This document shows, piece after piece, positions 1-12,370 of a stretch of 64,000 bases of DNA (position 1 is the stretch's first letter; each line of letters starts with the position of its first letter). The stretch lies in the NCBI RefSeq assembly GCF_002288925.2, contig NW_022098036.1:42729626-42793625 (forward strand), in the 5' to 3' direction. The position numbers and the translations under genes were made by a program. Source of the stretch: Delphinapterus leucas (lineage: Eukaryota > Chordata > Mammalia > Artiodactyla > Monodontidae). The notes under the pieces are model-generated. The model was not told the DNA's origin and did not search any database. It saw nothing but the letters and a program-made list of their open reading frames with translations.

Positions 1-129
1 GTTCAGTGTAGCTTACAAAGTCACCAGTTCTTACATCAAGGGGGATTCATACATTTGGGAGATGTCTGTGTAGGCCAATTGATTCAGATATTTTGGCCCC
101 CTAAAAGTGATTGTTAAAATTCATGATGT
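1..129. other. Unassigned left edge
   Basis: No repeat or gene is recognised in this short AT-rich stretch at the window edge. It abuts an LTR-like fragment and may belong to it, but I cannot align it by eye. Confidence 0.4.
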
Positions 130-445
130 AGTGGCTAGAAGTCCAAGATCAAGGTGTTGGCAGGTTTTGTTTTCCTTGGGGTCCCTCTCTTCAGCTTGCA
201 GATGGCCACTTTCTCTCTATGTCCTCACACGACCTTTTCTCTGTGCTTGTGCATTTCCTGGTGTCTCTCCTTCTTCTTATAGGGACACTAGTCATATTGG
301 ATTAGTACCCCACACTAACAGCCTCATTTTAACTTAATTACCCCTTTAAAGACCTTATCTCCAAATATGATTACATACTGAAGTGTTGGGGTCTAGGACT
401 TCAACATACGAATTTGGGAGGGGCATCATTCAGCCCGTAATATTC
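130..445 (+). repeat. Ancient LTR-like dispersed repeat, copy 1
   Basis: The block reads as the 3' two thirds of a common placental dispersed repeat: a 'gctagaagtccaagatcaag' segment, then a 'cttatagggacactagtcat' segment, and an end near 'attcagcccgtaatatt'. The same order of blocks, same strand, recurs at 8641-9015 and 16895-17265. I think it is an old MaLR/ERVL-type LTR, but the subfamily name is uncertain. The ORF across it is a chance frame. Confidence 0.5.
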
Positions 446-1600
446 TGCCCACTGGATCCCCCGAAATTCATGTCCTTCTCACAGGGAAAATACATTTGAA
501 AATAAACTGATGAAGAGATTTTGAATCAGCTAACATATAGAAGTCTGAGATGACTCTTTGCATTCCCAAGGGGATCTGTAGTTTGAATTCTCTGGCTATG
601 CAATAAAATGAGGATACTTTGGTTTGGAAAAAAGAGGAACACAGAAGCAAAGAAGGTGCCTTTTGGGTGCTGCTCTCAGGAATGGTTGCCTCTGTCTTTA
701 GAATAAAATCAGAATTGGAAATCATTTTACTGATCGTTTAGGACAGTCCCTTCACGTTTAGATGGGGAAACAAAAAGGTGTGAAATGGCCAAAGGAACTC
801 AGCTATTTGTGTAGCCATGTTTGGTTTAGAATGTGGATTTCCTGATCCCTGAACTAGGATACCTCTCTATAATCATGGACCCTAGAGGGAAAACTGTTCT
901 CTCTTAGAGTGGCATATGTGGCTGGGGAGACAGCATCCATCTTCAGTGAGACACTGCTGAGAGAATGTGGCTTCCTGATGGTCCCAGAATGTATATATTG
1001 GAGATACAATGTCTAATAGTTGTTCCTTTTTAAATTTACCTTTTTGTTTGTTATTGTTGGTAATAGTGCTTACAAGTGGAGAATACTGGGATATCTCATA
1101 TGTTTCCCAATTTTCTCAGTAGTAGCTTAGACAATATTACAAAATGCCTTCCTCTTCCCCCTTTGTGCTAACAGTGCCCATAGTGTGGCATGCCATATAT
1201 TTCACTATATTATAAACTTTTTATGGGCAAGTGTCTTATTTTTATCCTTTGAGCCCTAGCAAAGAGCTACCCACTCAGGTGCTTAATATATGCATATGTG
1301 TATTTACTTAATATATATGTATATTATTTACTTAATATACGTGTATGTCTGTGTACATACATGCATGCATATGTACATTTATGTGTGTGGTGGTGTGTGT
1401 GTACCTGAGTGTGTGGCCCCTTGTGGCTCTAATGACTAACTGCTCGATAGAGGAATAAAGGTTGCTTTCAAAGCAATAGTCCTGGAGAGGAGACTATTAA
1501 CTCTTCAAGTGTTGGTGGCAAAACCAAGGCAAAGGGTTGGTTCAGTTGGGGAGGATATGTGTGAACAGATAACCTGTTGGGTGCACTATACTAGGAGAGG
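446..1600. other. Unique AT-rich sequence, no gene seen
   Basis: Nothing gene-like was found here. An alternating purine/pyrimidine tract rich in ATATGT, GTGT and GCATGC words lies at about 1290-1420 and is low-complexity DNA. Short ORFs have no recognisable domain. Confidence 0.6.
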
Positions 1601-1925
1601 GGTCATCCATGGGCATATATAGTATTTGGTCCTTGCTCACCTTGCCCTTGACTTCACTCCCAGTGGCTTCTGGATGTATAGTGACATTGCAGGGTAACAC
1701 AGGTTCATCCATGAATCTTTCCTTAAACCCTCAGGGAGAATTCATTACTTCTTCCTCTGTACTCCTAAAGCAATTAGTTTCTGACTCTACCACAGCCATT
1801 GTAATGTATTATAAATGTCTGTCTCCCATTAAACTTTGAGTTGCCTAAATGCATGGATTATGTCTTAGCTATCTTTATATCCTTAGTGCTGTTCATGTAA
1901 GAGATGAATAAATGAAGGATAAATG
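1601..1925 (+). repeat. Probable L2 LINE 3' end
   Basis: The stretch 'tgtctgtctcccattaaact', then a 'ttgagttgcctaaatgcatgg...tatatccttagtgct' segment and a terminal 'gaataaatgaa', resembles the L2 3' end (chlorine-like CTCCC, 'gtgcct', AATAAATG). The match is diverged and the left limit is approximate. Confidence 0.45.
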
Positions 1926-1950
1926 CCAGGATTTGACTACACTCCCCAAC

Positions 1951-1996
1951 TATCTGTCTGTCTGTCTATCTATCTATCTGTCTATCTATCCATCTA
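1951..1996. repeat. (TCTG/TCTA)n microsatellite
   Basis: About eleven tetranucleotide units mixing TCTG and TCTA lie directly between an L2-like and a MIR-like fragment. This type of tract is usually length-polymorphic. Confidence 0.9.
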
Positions 1997-2190
1997 CACT
2001 GTTCTAAGTACTTTAGAGATATTAACTTATTCAGTTCTCCTAACAGCATTCTACTGCAGAGAAAAAAACCTGAAGTTCAAAGACATTAAATAAATAACTT
2101 ACTCAAGGCCACATACCTGAAAAGACAGAGCAAAGAATTCACACATCAAGTGTGGCTGCAGGGCCCCTCCTCTAACTAAGCTCACTGTGC
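1997..2190 (-). repeat. MIR SINE remnant
   Basis: Read on this strand the order of words is the reverse of MIR: 'ttaacttattcagttctcct', 'aaggccacatacctg' and a final GC-richer head. This fits an antisense MIR core and tail with heavy divergence. Confidence 0.5.
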
Positions 2191-2285
2191 TGTGCCTGTC
2201 CTGGCCTGGACGTTCAACACTGGGGCAGTCTTCCTTAAAGATGTTAAGGGATTAGGGCTAGTACTAATGGGGAGCAGGACGAACC

Positions 2286-2493
2286 TTTTTTTTTTTTTTT
2301 GCGGTACGCGGGCCTCTCACTGCTGTGGCCTCTCCCGTTGCGGAGCCCAGGCTCCAGACGCGCAGGCTCAGCGGCCATGGCTCACGGGCCCAGCCGCTCC
2401 GCGGCATGTGGGATCTTCCCGGACCGGGGCACGAGCCGGTGTCCCCTGCATCGGCAGGTGGACTCTCAACCACTGCGCCACCAGGGAAGCCCC
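2286..2493 (-). mobile_element. Short cetacean CHR-type SINE
   Basis: A poly-T tract (15 T) is followed by 'gcggtacgcgggcctctcac' and ends in 'accagggaagcccc', the reverse complement of the tRNA-derived SINE whose sense copy starts 'gcttccctggtggcgcagtgg'. About 208 bp, low divergence from the copies at 13463 and 14776, so fairly young. The tRNA-like head carries pol III A and B boxes. Several overlapping ORFs (up to 114 codons) are frames through this GC-rich SINE and are not genes. I could not read a clean target-site duplication. Confidence 0.9.
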
Positions 2494-3837
2494 AAATCAT
2501 TTTGACTAGGAATAATAGGAATGTCTGTAGCAAGAGGCTTCTGTTGGCAGTTGGGAAATCACAGGGCTTCTTTTTGGAAAGCCACAGGGAAGGGATAGAC
2601 TGATGCAAAAATGGTATTTGGGAACTGAAGCTACAGAGTTTGAAGGATGGAGGCCTCTTCTCCTTCCATCAGTGTTTAGGTATAATAGAGGTGGTTTTCT
2701 CTGTTTTATGAAAGTGGTTGTACTTTGACCTGTTCTCCCCTCTGAGGAAATAACTAAGACAAAGGCTCATTAATTTTAAGGGATTATAAATGAATATTAT
2801 ATCTTTATTATTGCTGTTTATTCATAAAATAAGCCTACACCCCACAAATAACTTCAGCAAATATTTTCAGAGGCTGCCAGAAGTTTTGCTCTTGGCTGGT
2901 CTTGTGGTTCACCACGTATAACAGAAGGTCAAAGATGCTGAGACCTCTGAGGTGTCAACCAATCCATTTCTCACAAACCTCTCATTGAATTAGAAGCAGA
3001 TATCCCAGTCAGGCCACACAACAACCCCAAAATTGTCTGCTTCTCATTACAAACTTAGAAAGGCAGAGAGCAAATTTACAGTTCCTATGTTGAATTGTTA
3101 AACCCACAGGAATGTGTGACTTAAAAGCCCATTTGGTGCCTTGGAGAAGCATGGTGAACAGTTACATTTGACATTACTCATGTCCTTCAGGGAAATGCTC
3201 TCGTTCTTGCTGAAGTAAAGTTCCTGGAGGGAACACTTTGCATTATGTATTCTTTCCTACTCACTCTGATTACTTTTCTTGACGTTCCCTTGGGTTCTTC
3301 CAAACTAGACACAGTCTCTAAATTCTTAGCGATGCTCTTCACTTCTAATACATGTGCTGTTCCAGCTTCATTGCCCTAGTCATTCCCCAATTTAGAGGAA
3401 TTTAGAGGGGAGTGATACAGGATGCTTGTTGGTAGGCTGTAAGAAAACAGCTAAACGAAAATTAGTAGGTTCAGGTCAAAGCAACTAATTGGTTGCAAGA
3501 ACTCTAACCTCCCATATAGGTGAGTCTCCATACTCATATTACTTAAACCCAAGACAGCCTCTTAAAATCAGGTGCTTAAGAAAGTGTGCTTCTCTAAACA
3601 TATTATTCACATGACTCTCAGAGTATCTAAAGCCTGGAGGAAAAATTCTCAATCTCAGACCTGCAGTTTTACTCTTTCAATTTTTTTTTCTTTCCTCTTG
3701 ATTTATCTTTGTTTTTCCTTCTCGGTCTTTATCTCCTCGTTTCCCCAAAGGACATGAGTAATGTCAAATGTCTCACTTCTTTGCTTCCTTTCTCCCTCTC
3801 TATCTCTCTGTTTCTTTCTCTCTTTTTTCTGCATCTG
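2494..3837. other. Unique sequence, no gene seen
   Basis: No repeat family or coding region recognised. A pyrimidine-rich (CTTT/TCTC) patch lies at about 3680-3835 and accounts for the low-complexity ORFs on both strands there. Confidence 0.6.
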
Positions 3838-4060
3838 CAGGTCTTTCCAGTGCTGTCCAATAGAAGTTCCCATGGTGCTGGAAATGTTCTCTGTGTGCAC
3901 TGTCCAGTGCAGTAGCCACCAGCTCCTCGTGGCTGCTGAGAACTTGAAATGTGGCTATTGCGGCTGAGGAAGGGAACTTCAATTAAAATAAATTTAAATC
4001 AATTTAAATTTGAATAGCCACATGTGGCTAATAGGTATCAAATTAGCCAGTGCAGCTTTA
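3838..4060 (+). repeat. hAT-Charlie-type nonautonomous DNA transposon
   Basis: The block begins near 'gtgctgtccaatagaagt' and contains 'gagaacttgaaatgtggcta' and, near its end, 'agccacatgtggctaatagg'. These words define the MER33/MER58-like hAT-Charlie elements of placental mammals. A related but longer element sits inverted at 35738-36065. The exact subfamily is not certain. Confidence 0.6.
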
Positions 4061-6081
4061 GACCAATTATTTATCTCTGACATTATTCACATGTTGGTGA
4101 GTGAAAGTTGATACCCTCTTTAGCTACTCTCTTCTTTTCTTTTTTTCAAAATCACTTATCACCAGGGAAAGTTGGTCCAGCTTATGAAGTTTGTTTGCAT
4201 CTCTGCCAAACCCTTCCCCTCAACTTTAGAGGGCTTTCAGGGCAAGAGAGCACTTAGTACCTTTTCTGAAGACAGAATGTTTGTCTCTGGTTGCCTGGAG
4301 ACCAGATATTCTCCAGCTAGGGATGCAGGGCACCCTGGTGTGATTGGAGGTTCAGATAAAGCTCATTTGCAAGGCATGGAAGCAGGTGTATTTGAAAATT
4401 TCATGAGAGAGGGTAGAGGTCAGCAACCTTTTTGGCCATCTTCAGAAATCAGCAATGTTGGTACAAGGGTCTTGAGCCAGGGAGGCATGAAGAGAAGGCA
4501 AAGGAGTGAAAAAAAAGATGTGGGGAAGGAGAAGGAAGATAAAAAAGGAAAGGACAGAGTCAGAATGTTCATGTTCAGAGTGAGACTGTTACTCACAGTG
4601 ATCTTAGTTGCAGTTCTGCCTCTGGCTATCTACATCTAGAAAGCCAGGCCCTCTTACCAGAAAACCTGTACTTGAATCAGCCACAGATGCTGTGTCTCAA
4701 AATTTGGCATGAGCCTGTGGGCGATTGTGCTTGGAGGGGGGGCAGTCTGTTAATTCTGTTTATACTTTTCCAGTCTATCTGAATTCAACTCCAAGTGAGT
4801 TTAATAACACCCTAGATAGACTGGCTACTATTTTCTGCCCTTCTTTTTCTTATTTTCCCCTTTATTTCTGGTTACCTTTTTGTTTCCTTTTCTTTTTTTT
4901 TAAGCTTGACAAATGTGTTCTCAGTTCCTAGTGAACCTTTTGTTTTGGTCAGCATCTATCCTAATGAGTAGAAGGAGAATATGAAATGACATTTTAAGAC
5001 CAGGACACTAATAAAAGCAAAGACATTTCTTGTAAGTCTAAAATTCTGCTAAATCACAGATTTTTTTTTTTTTTTTTTCCTGAGCAGTTTGCTTGCAGTC
5101 CTGGAACCATGTTCCTCATATCTGGGAAATCTATTTCACATTGACTTCTTGTATTTGCTACATTTTATATTGACTGGCTTTGCTGTATTTTAAATGTATT
5201 TGTGTCTAGACTTGTGGGACTTTAGCTACAGCCATTTTCTACATTATTAAGAGGGTTGTTTTGAGTGGCCCCTGTGAATAAACCTAATTTTCCCCTCTGA
5301 TTAGTGTTTAATTTGAAATTGTTTGTGCAATGATGAAATCTTTCTTGAGTTTCACTTCCAGATTCCGGTTTCCATTCCCAGAGGTTGCTTTTGATTACAT
5401 AAATGCTTTCAGGGTGATTATGTGGGCAAAATTGTATATTAGGTAGTTTTGGTGCTTTCTGTAAGAAATTGTGTTGCTTAGAAAGAAAAGCTGTCGAGTT
5501 GGATTTTGAGGTTTTAGGTACTTTACAATTACATGATCATTCCTTCTATTCACCGCAGAAATATACCCTGTATCTGCAGGCCCAGAATTTTGTCATCCAG
5601 GCTTTGATTGGCGATTCACTTTTTTTGAGACTCCACATTCCATAGCAGGGAGATTATTCTATATATACACATCAGGCTTTTCAGTATATAGTTTCCTGTA
5701 TCTCTCTTTTTAACTCCTACGTTTGATGTTTATAATAAATGTCTTGAGGGGAATAAAGTCATGCTATTCCCCAAATCTGACCTAGACGTCATACCACATG
5801 ACTTCCTATGGGCCAGTGCTTGCACCTATTAGTTTTTGTACATGTACTCTGACCCCTGACTGTATAACTTGGTTTTTGCCTCACAGGTTCACAGCTGGAG
5901 AGGAATTTTGCCTCAGGATGAATCATACCTTGAGTTTCACCCTTACCTGATTTAGATGATATTAAATGAGATTTTAGACTTAGAGTTGATGCTGGAATGG
6001 GTTAAGATTTGAGGGGGGTGTTGGGTGTGATGAATATATTTGCATGTGATAAGAATATTGAGGGCCAAAGGCAAAGTATTA
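4061..6081. other. Unique sequence with one 155-codon ORF
   Basis: No repeat recognised except a poly-T run at about 5061-5080. The ORF at 4172-4639 (155 codons, plus strand) has a lysine/arginine-rich stretch at residues 105-130 followed by a hydrophobic C-terminal segment. It has no known domain, no splice context that I can defend and no start context support, so I do not call it a gene. Confidence 0.5.
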
Positions 6082-6425
6082 TGGGTTGAATTATGTCTAC
6101 CTCAAATTCATATGTTGACGTCCTACTCTCCAGCACTTCAAAATACTACCTTATTTGGAGATAGAGTCTTTACAGAGGTAATCAAGCTAAAATGAGGTTA
6201 TTAGGGTTGGCTGTAGTCCAATAGGACACGTGGACCATGTGGACTTGAAGACAGTCATCTAGTTGCCAAGGAGAGAGTGTTGGAGCAGACCCTTCACTCA
6301 CAGCCCTCAGAAGGACCTACCAACATTTTGACTTTGCACTTCTAGCCTCCAGAATGGTGAGGCAATACGTTTCTATTGTCTAAGCCACACAGTTTGTTAT
6401 GGCAGCCTATAGCGAACTAACATGG
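6082..6425 (+). repeat. Ancient LTR-like repeat
   Basis: The element opens near 'tatgggttgaattatgtcta' and closes with a 'cctccagaatggtgaggcaa' segment and 'taagccacacagtttgttat', ending near 'gcgaactaacatgg'. This is the recognisable start and end of a dispersed ancient mammalian LTR-like family (MLT/MST-like, name uncertain). The centre is shortened. Confidence 0.5.
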
Positions 6426-6694
6426 GAGGCCAGGCCCCAACCTGGTCAGACTGCAACATAGAACAGACAAATGGCATATAAGACTCAGTCACCACTCCAG
6501 ACATTTTCTAGATATGCATGTTTCCTGTGTCCCTTTTTTCCCTTGTCTTAAGTTTTTCTAATTTCTCTCATTCTCTATAAATCCCAGAGAATTACCAACA
6601 GCCAGTCCAAGGGTTATATCCATAAATTTTCAGTAATGTCAGATGTTATCATCACATTTAAGAGATATTAAAAGCTATTTTTACTATTACTAAA
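6426..6694. other. Unique sequence
   Basis: No feature recognised. Confidence 0.5.
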
Positions 6695-6866
6695 AATATC
6701 AATTAATATTTATTGACCACCTGCCATGTTCCAGGTAATATATTGAGCTATCAACTTCTTCAGTCATTACAACATTATATAAGGTAGTAGGTATTATTAT
6801 TTCCTTCATTTTAGAAAGGAGAAGACTGAAGCAGGAGGTTCAACAACTTGACCAAGCCCGTGCAAC
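6695..6866 (-). repeat. MIR-like SINE remnant
   Basis: Antisense MIR-like order: 'tcattacaacattatataag', 'ggtagtaggtattattattt', then 'tagaaaggagaagactgaag' and 'caacaacttgaccaagcccg'. Diverged; it abuts a Tigger-like element at its right end. Confidence 0.5.
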
Positions 6867-6868
6867 TA

Positions 6869-7090
6869 CAATGAACCCTTGAACAACCTGGGTTTGAACT
6901 GCAAGGGTCCACTTATATGGGTATTTTTTTTTCAATAGCAGATACTACACCTGATCTGCAGTTGGTTCTGCAGATGTGGAATCTGACAGAGAAGAACCAT
7001 GGATTTGGAGCGCCAGATAAATTATATGCGGATTTTCCACTGCTTGGGGTTCAGTGCCCCTACCCCGCTGTGTTGTTCAAGGGTCAGCTG
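6869..7090. mobile_element. Tigger/MER44-like deletion-derivative DNA transposon
   Basis: A 222-bp element with terminal inverted repeats: the left end reads 'caatgaacccttgaacaac' and the right end 'gttgttcaagggtcagctg', whose reverse complement is 'cagctgacccttgaacaac'. It is bounded by TA dinucleotides (6867-6868 and 7091-7092), the target-site signature of Tc1/mariner elements. No transposase is present. A related copy is at 53260-53470. Confidence 0.75.
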
Positions 7091-7092
7091 TA

Positions 7093-7719
7093 GTTAGCGG
7101 CAGAGCTAAGAATCATGAGCATTTGTATGGTCTTAAGTCTCCACTCAGAGGATCCAATTCTAAGACTGAGAAAAAAGAATCAAGGTAAGAGTTAAGTAGA
7201 GAGGCTATGGAGAGGCAGTCACTTTTACATACTCAGAAGGCATATCTTAAGAAACAATTTACTTCACTTTAAATATTTCCAATTTTTCCCACTGAAGACT
7301 TTTCCAACAGAAAAACCCTAGCACGGGTCATCATTGCAGCAATTCACATTTCAAGCCACAAACAGACCAAAAGCAGCTCAAAGGAGTATTCTTCCATAAT
7401 CAATTAAATTCATTGCACTTGATTATTCAGTTCCTGCCAAGAAACCATTTAAAAAACCTGTTCACCACAATTTGTTTTACAATTTCCAGGATCCCTAAAA
7501 TGACCTCCTGAGGACCTGGAATTTTTAAAGACTTTTCCAGTGTTGCCTGAGGACAATATGGCAGAAAAGCAAACAAACAAAAACCCACTTAGATTTTAAT
7601 GATATCTGTGTGAAATATATGCTCTTCATTCATCAAGATTTAGTGTACACATTATAGCTGTTATCGTGGGACACGGTTTTTGCTGTAAATAAATAAAAGT
7701 CTTTGAAGGCCACAGAACT
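7093..7719. other. Unique sequence, no gene seen
   Basis: No repeat or coding region recognised. Confidence 0.5.
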
Positions 7720-7900
7720 GGACTACTGCTGTGGCTCCACCATGCTGTTGCTGTGTGTACCTTAGCAAGTTACCTACTGTTTCTGAATGTCGGTGACCTA
7801 ATCTTTAAATGCAGAAGGCACTGCTTATCTCACAGGTACGAGTGAGAATTAAATAGAATGGTGAGCATAGAGCATCTGGCACATTATTGAGATCATTAAT
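7720..7900 (+). repeat. MIR SINE remnant
   Basis: Sense-oriented MIR order: 'ttagcaagttacctactgtt', 'tttaaatgcagaaggcactg', 'gagaattaaatagaatggtg', then 'catctggcacattattgag'. This corresponds to the core and 3' tail. Confidence 0.55.
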
Positions 7901-8640
7901 TTTTACTTCCATTCCACCTTTTCTTTGCTCTCATTCCATCAAGTGCCCAGCATGGTTCTTTGCCCTTTTCTCAGCTTGCCGAGGGTTGACAAGCAGAACC
8001 ATGGTGACAGCTACACAAGTTGTCTAAGGCTTGACTCAGAACCACTTTGAAGTCAGTTTCTAGTTTGAGCTTTTTTTGGGTGGAGGAGGTAAAGAATACA
8101 CAGGTAATATGATTTCTGGCCTCCAGCTGCACAAAGGTGTTCAGGAGATTTCAGGAGAGACAAAATGTTTTCCACATTTTTCCTGGAGCCAAGGTAATTA
8201 TCACCATAGTCTCTACTTTGTGTGTGTGTGTGTGTGTGTGTGTGTTTTAAGTTTACTCTCTGTAGCTATTTCCTTTCTAGGGCCTTGGATTTATATTTGA
8301 GTCTCTGATCTGACCTTCCTCCTTGGATGGGCCCTTGTCTGCACTCAACTTTTTCAGTCAGTTAAAATTCTGTAGGCCATCAACAATTGGCAGATGCCAG
8401 AGGGCAAAATCCTGCTTCAGTGTTTTCACATCTCTCTGGATTCTCCCTTTAAGATTTCTGATATCTAAGGATTTCTTTTAATTTCTTGGTATCAAATCAA
8501 TGAATTAAAATTATTAAAAAAAATTTTCTTCCACATTTTTTAGCTACTCTCTACCATCTTTTATATTTTGGGGAATAGAATTCCAGCCCTACAGATTATT
8601 TCTAACTCTTTCTAAATATAATGCCAAGGAAATCCCCTGT
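7901..8640. other. Unique sequence with a (TG)n tract
   Basis: A (TG)13 run is at 8219-8244. The 74-codon ORF across it encodes a Val/Cys dipeptide run from the repeat and is not a gene. Nothing else recognised. Confidence 0.6.
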
Positions 8641-9015
8641 CCACTCAGTCTGACGTAACAAAATACCATAGACTGAATGGCTCAAACAACAGAAATTTGT
8701 TTCCTCACAGTCCTAGAGGCTGGAAGTCTGAGATCAAGATAGCAACATGGTTGGTTTTGGGCGAGGCCTATCCCCTTGAGATGTAGATGGTGCCTTCTCA
8801 CTGTGTGCCCACGTGATCTCTTCTTTGTGGGAGCATGAGTTGGAGGGGGTGGCAACTGGGGAGAGAGAGAGGGAGAGAGGGCTTCCTTATAAGGGTACTA
8901 ACCCCATCATGACCTCATCTAACCCTAATTGCCCCCAGTGGCCCCATCTTCAAATGCCATTAGGGCTTCAGCATATGAATATTGAGGGGACACAAACATT
9001 CAGTCCATAATATCC
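8641..9015 (+). repeat. Ancient LTR-like dispersed repeat, copy 2
   Basis: The fullest copy of the family also at 130-445 and 16895-17265. It begins near 'aacaaaataccatagactga', continues through a 'tcacagtcctagaggctgga' segment and 'ccttataagggtactaaccc', and ends near 'acattcagtccataatatcc'. A GAGA-rich expansion (about 8855-8880) sits in the middle. Confidence 0.55.
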
Positions 9016-10670
9016 CCTTTCTGAGCCTAAACTAATAGCTTCATGCTATAGGATTTAATATCACATAGACCTGCCTGATCTTGAATTTCATCATCTATAC
9101 TATGAGTATAATCTAACTTTAAGCATATTTTTAAAAGACCAAATATAATACCAGATATAAAACAGAGATCACACTACCTAGCATAGTAGGAGCTTAACGG
9201 ATAGACCTTCCTTTCCCCCTTGCTTCCACAACCTCTGCCCCCAGAGTGCTGTGTGTAACCAATGTCCAACACCAAGTTCTGTTCAGAGATGCAGGAGGTG
9301 GTGCAGTCGTGATCCCGACTGCATCATGCCATCAAGAGTTTTCATCACTCGTATCACTAAAAAGGGATAGAGGTGGGTGCAATAGCACAAAATAAAGACA
9401 ATTATAAATTTTTACTGAGGAAACAAGCAAAAACAAAAAAAAGAGATGACACCTGGATACTTTCTCTTTTAAACTCACACTGGAGCAAAAAGTTGTAAGT
9501 TGTAAGGAATCCAGATGGTGAGCTTGAGAAAACAGAAATTAATCACCTATTTGTACTAGAGTTTGAGGATTTAAAGATCTTTGGGGAAGATGTTCAAAAG
9601 CTTCACTCCAATTAACCTTACCCTATTAAGTGTGCCCATCCACAGATCAGAAGCCAAAGAATGGATTTCAAGGGTGAGAGAGAAAGTTCAGGGAACATGC
9701 TGGACCTCTGCAGTCATTTCCCCAGAATGGAGGAACCTCCAGAGAGAGAAACGAAGCAGCTCTGACAGACAGGATGGATCAACGTGCATCTAGGATACAG
9801 TATAATTCTTCTCAGAAAGTGTTGAAATGGGGACAACCTTCTGATTTAATTTTAAAGGCTATTTTGAACTGTGTGACCCCGTTCTGAATTTGATCTGATA
9901 ACTGAAATGGATTTCATGTGTCAGTGATGTAGTCTAGGCAGAATCCTAACCTAGACCATTTAGAACCCATTTCTTCCCCTGACACTTTTTTCCCTTGTGT
10001 AAAAGGGGAAAAAAAGAAAATGGTATTTCTTCTTGTGGATAGTCATCAACTAAAAAGTGTGGTGATTCTGGTGGAACATCTGAGAATTAAGAGATTTTAA
10101 TAGTCCTAAAATATTGCCAAGAAGTATTATTTTAAAATGTCTTAGTGACCTTTCTGGCTAAATTGAGGAGACAAGCACATTTTTTCTTATTCAGGAGAAT
10201 TGGAAAACTTTCATCAACACACCAACAAAATGAGGAAGAAGGAAGAACAGAGGGGAGAGAAAACGGGAGTATAAACCACAAAGACCATGTCTGTACTCAA
10301 AATTTCATTTTGTGAGCTCTCTGTGGAAAACCCCTGGAGATTTCATCCCACCTCATAGGGCCCTTTCCCAAGTGCTGATCCTTTTTTTTTTTTTTTTACT
10401 ATTAAATTTTAAAACTAAGAAGTATCTTTTGCCAAAATTAATAACTATTGGGAAAGAAAATGAAAGGATTTGACCCCTCTCAATATTCCATTTTAGTAGT
10501 ACCTCCCCAACTGAGATTGTGAATACTAAAATCTGCAGAGTCTGTAATTAGTCACAAACAAAATCCCTCCTAGTAGGTGGTATGTGCCTCTTTCCAAGTT
10601 TCTGTCTTCTAGGAAGGATGTCATCACTCCTACTGTCTTTAAAATTTCCAGTTGGTTTGGCCAGATAGTA

Positions 10671-10672
<2 letters not shown>
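9016..10672. other. Unique sequence, no gene seen
   Basis: No gene or named repeat found. A 17-T run lies at about 10381-10397. Short ORFs are unsupported. Confidence 0.6.

Positions 10673-10705
<33 letters not shown>
10673..10705. repeat. (AC)16 microsatellite
   Basis: Uninterrupted AC dinucleotides in otherwise unique sequence. Confidence 0.95.
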
Positions 10706-10710
<5 letters not shown>

Positions 10711-12184
10711 AGGTAGAGTTAGGCAAAAAATCATCTTGATTTATTTAGGTCCTCTGGTAATAATTGTGTGTGTTTATTGGGTACAAGGCAGCTATTTTAT
10801 TTACATTTATTGCAAATAATTACTTTAAAAAGCAATTGTGTTTTCATGGAACTAAGTGGATTTAACAGCATGGCAGAACAGAATAGCAGTATAACAGATC
10901 TGCTTAAGAGAGCAAAAGAAATTCCCAGGTGCTCAGTAGGTTGGTACTGAAATATTAGGAAAGGGAATAGCTCAACATGGCAGTGAGGGATATGGATACA
11001 TACCTCATTCAAACTGCAACTGATTTTCCATGTAAACAACTGCTTTAGCTTACTTGATATGGGGATGGAAATGCTGCTAATGCTGAACAAGTCTCCACGC
11101 CCATGAACGTTTTAAGGAAAAACCAATATCAATAAAGATCTCTGAAAATAGAAATTATCTTGCCCATGTACAAGCTGATTGGTAAAAAGACGTGTGGAGA
11201 GCATGTACCTTCTTCTGAAATTACTTTAAAATTTGTTCCTCCTTGTCATAATCCTGCAGAGGAGATTGAAAGAGAGAAAATGGAAAGAGAATGACACCAT
11301 TGAAAGGAAAACCAGTAATGATCTCCCACAAATGAAACAATTATTCTTGGGCTATTTTTAGAATTCACTAAGATTTCTTACATAAGAATATATTATTCCC
11401 TCAAGTTTGCTTTTATTTACAAACGCCTCTGACAAACAGTTATTCAAGTCCATATTTCTGATGTTTTTTTCTCCTACGTTAGCTGGAGGCTTAATAGGTG
11501 GCCCATGTACTCGACAGTGGGGCTTGAAAACATTCTAAAAGAGGAGAAAGGAGTCTTACCATTGGTTTATATGGTATATGATTGAGTATGCTATGCCTTT
11601 TATTAAAAAAATGAAGAACGTTTGTAACTTTGCATCAGAGTGTTCTCTGAAGTATCAAATCGCTGAAAGTTGATGAGAATAGGGAGGAAGAGCACAAAAA
11701 TAACTGCTGAGAAACAAAATGTTTTTCTTTCTGGTCTTTCAAACTGAGTGTTGCTTTAAGGGCTATCTCATGCATGAAAATATTCTGCTTTATGTTCAGA
11801 AGCTATTCATGAAAGGAGGCTTCAAGGTTTGGGTATTTTCTGCCAGAGGGATGTGTAGACTTTTTACTAAAACTGTTCAAGTTTCGTATAGAATATTGAT
11901 ATGGAAACGCATACAACTATAAGCCCCTTCAGCGGTTTTGTATGCTTTTCTACTTGAACTTAAATATGTTGCAGAAAGTGAGGCAAAGCCAGGACCATTT
12001 TGGAAGATGTTCCTTAAGTTGCAAAGAAGAGACAATACCCAGCATAGCAGATTTTCCTTCTCAGCTCTAAACAAAGAAATCCAGCCAAATTCTTATCCCA
12101 TGTCTACCATGAAGCTATAATTATGGCCCTGCGGCCAATGCATGTGCCTCTGGATATCTTACTATGTAGCACAAAATGTTAAAC
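10706..12184. other. Unique sequence, no gene seen
   Basis: No named repeat or coding region recognised. Overlapping ORFs of 60-97 codons on both strands have no domain features. Confidence 0.6.
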
Positions 12185-12370
12185 ATCTGGGATAGTGCAA
12201 AACACACTGGATTGGGAGGTAGAAAATGCATATCCTACTAGTGATTCTTCTAATACTAGCTATGAGATTTGGGGGAAATCACTTAATTTTCTGTGTCTCA
12301 TTTTACTTTGAAAATGGAGAGGTTATTGTAGAAGATCTTCAGAGTCATTTCTAGCTCTACCGTAGTGGAT
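12185..12370 (+). repeat. MIR-like SINE remnant
   Basis: The sense words 'aacacactggattgggaggt', 'gggggaaatcacttaatttt' and 'ctgtgtctcattttactttg', with 'gaaaatggagaggttattgt' after them, follow the MIR core order. Confidence 0.5.

Noticed and set aside
2192..2608. Overlapping ORFs of 68-114 codons on both strands with Arg/Pro/Gly-rich proteins
   Set aside because: They are frames through the GC-rich SINE at 2286-2493. The same peptides recur at 13463-13681 and 14776-14997.
3703..3982. Charged and Ser/Phe-rich ORFs on both strands
   Set aside because: Pyrimidine-rich low-complexity DNA and an hAT element; frames differ on each strand and none has a domain.
8219..8244. Cys/Val-rich peptides at this and other (TG)n or (AC)n tracts (19483, 37616, 43122, 60863)
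   Set aside because: Encoded by dinucleotide repeats; no gene context.
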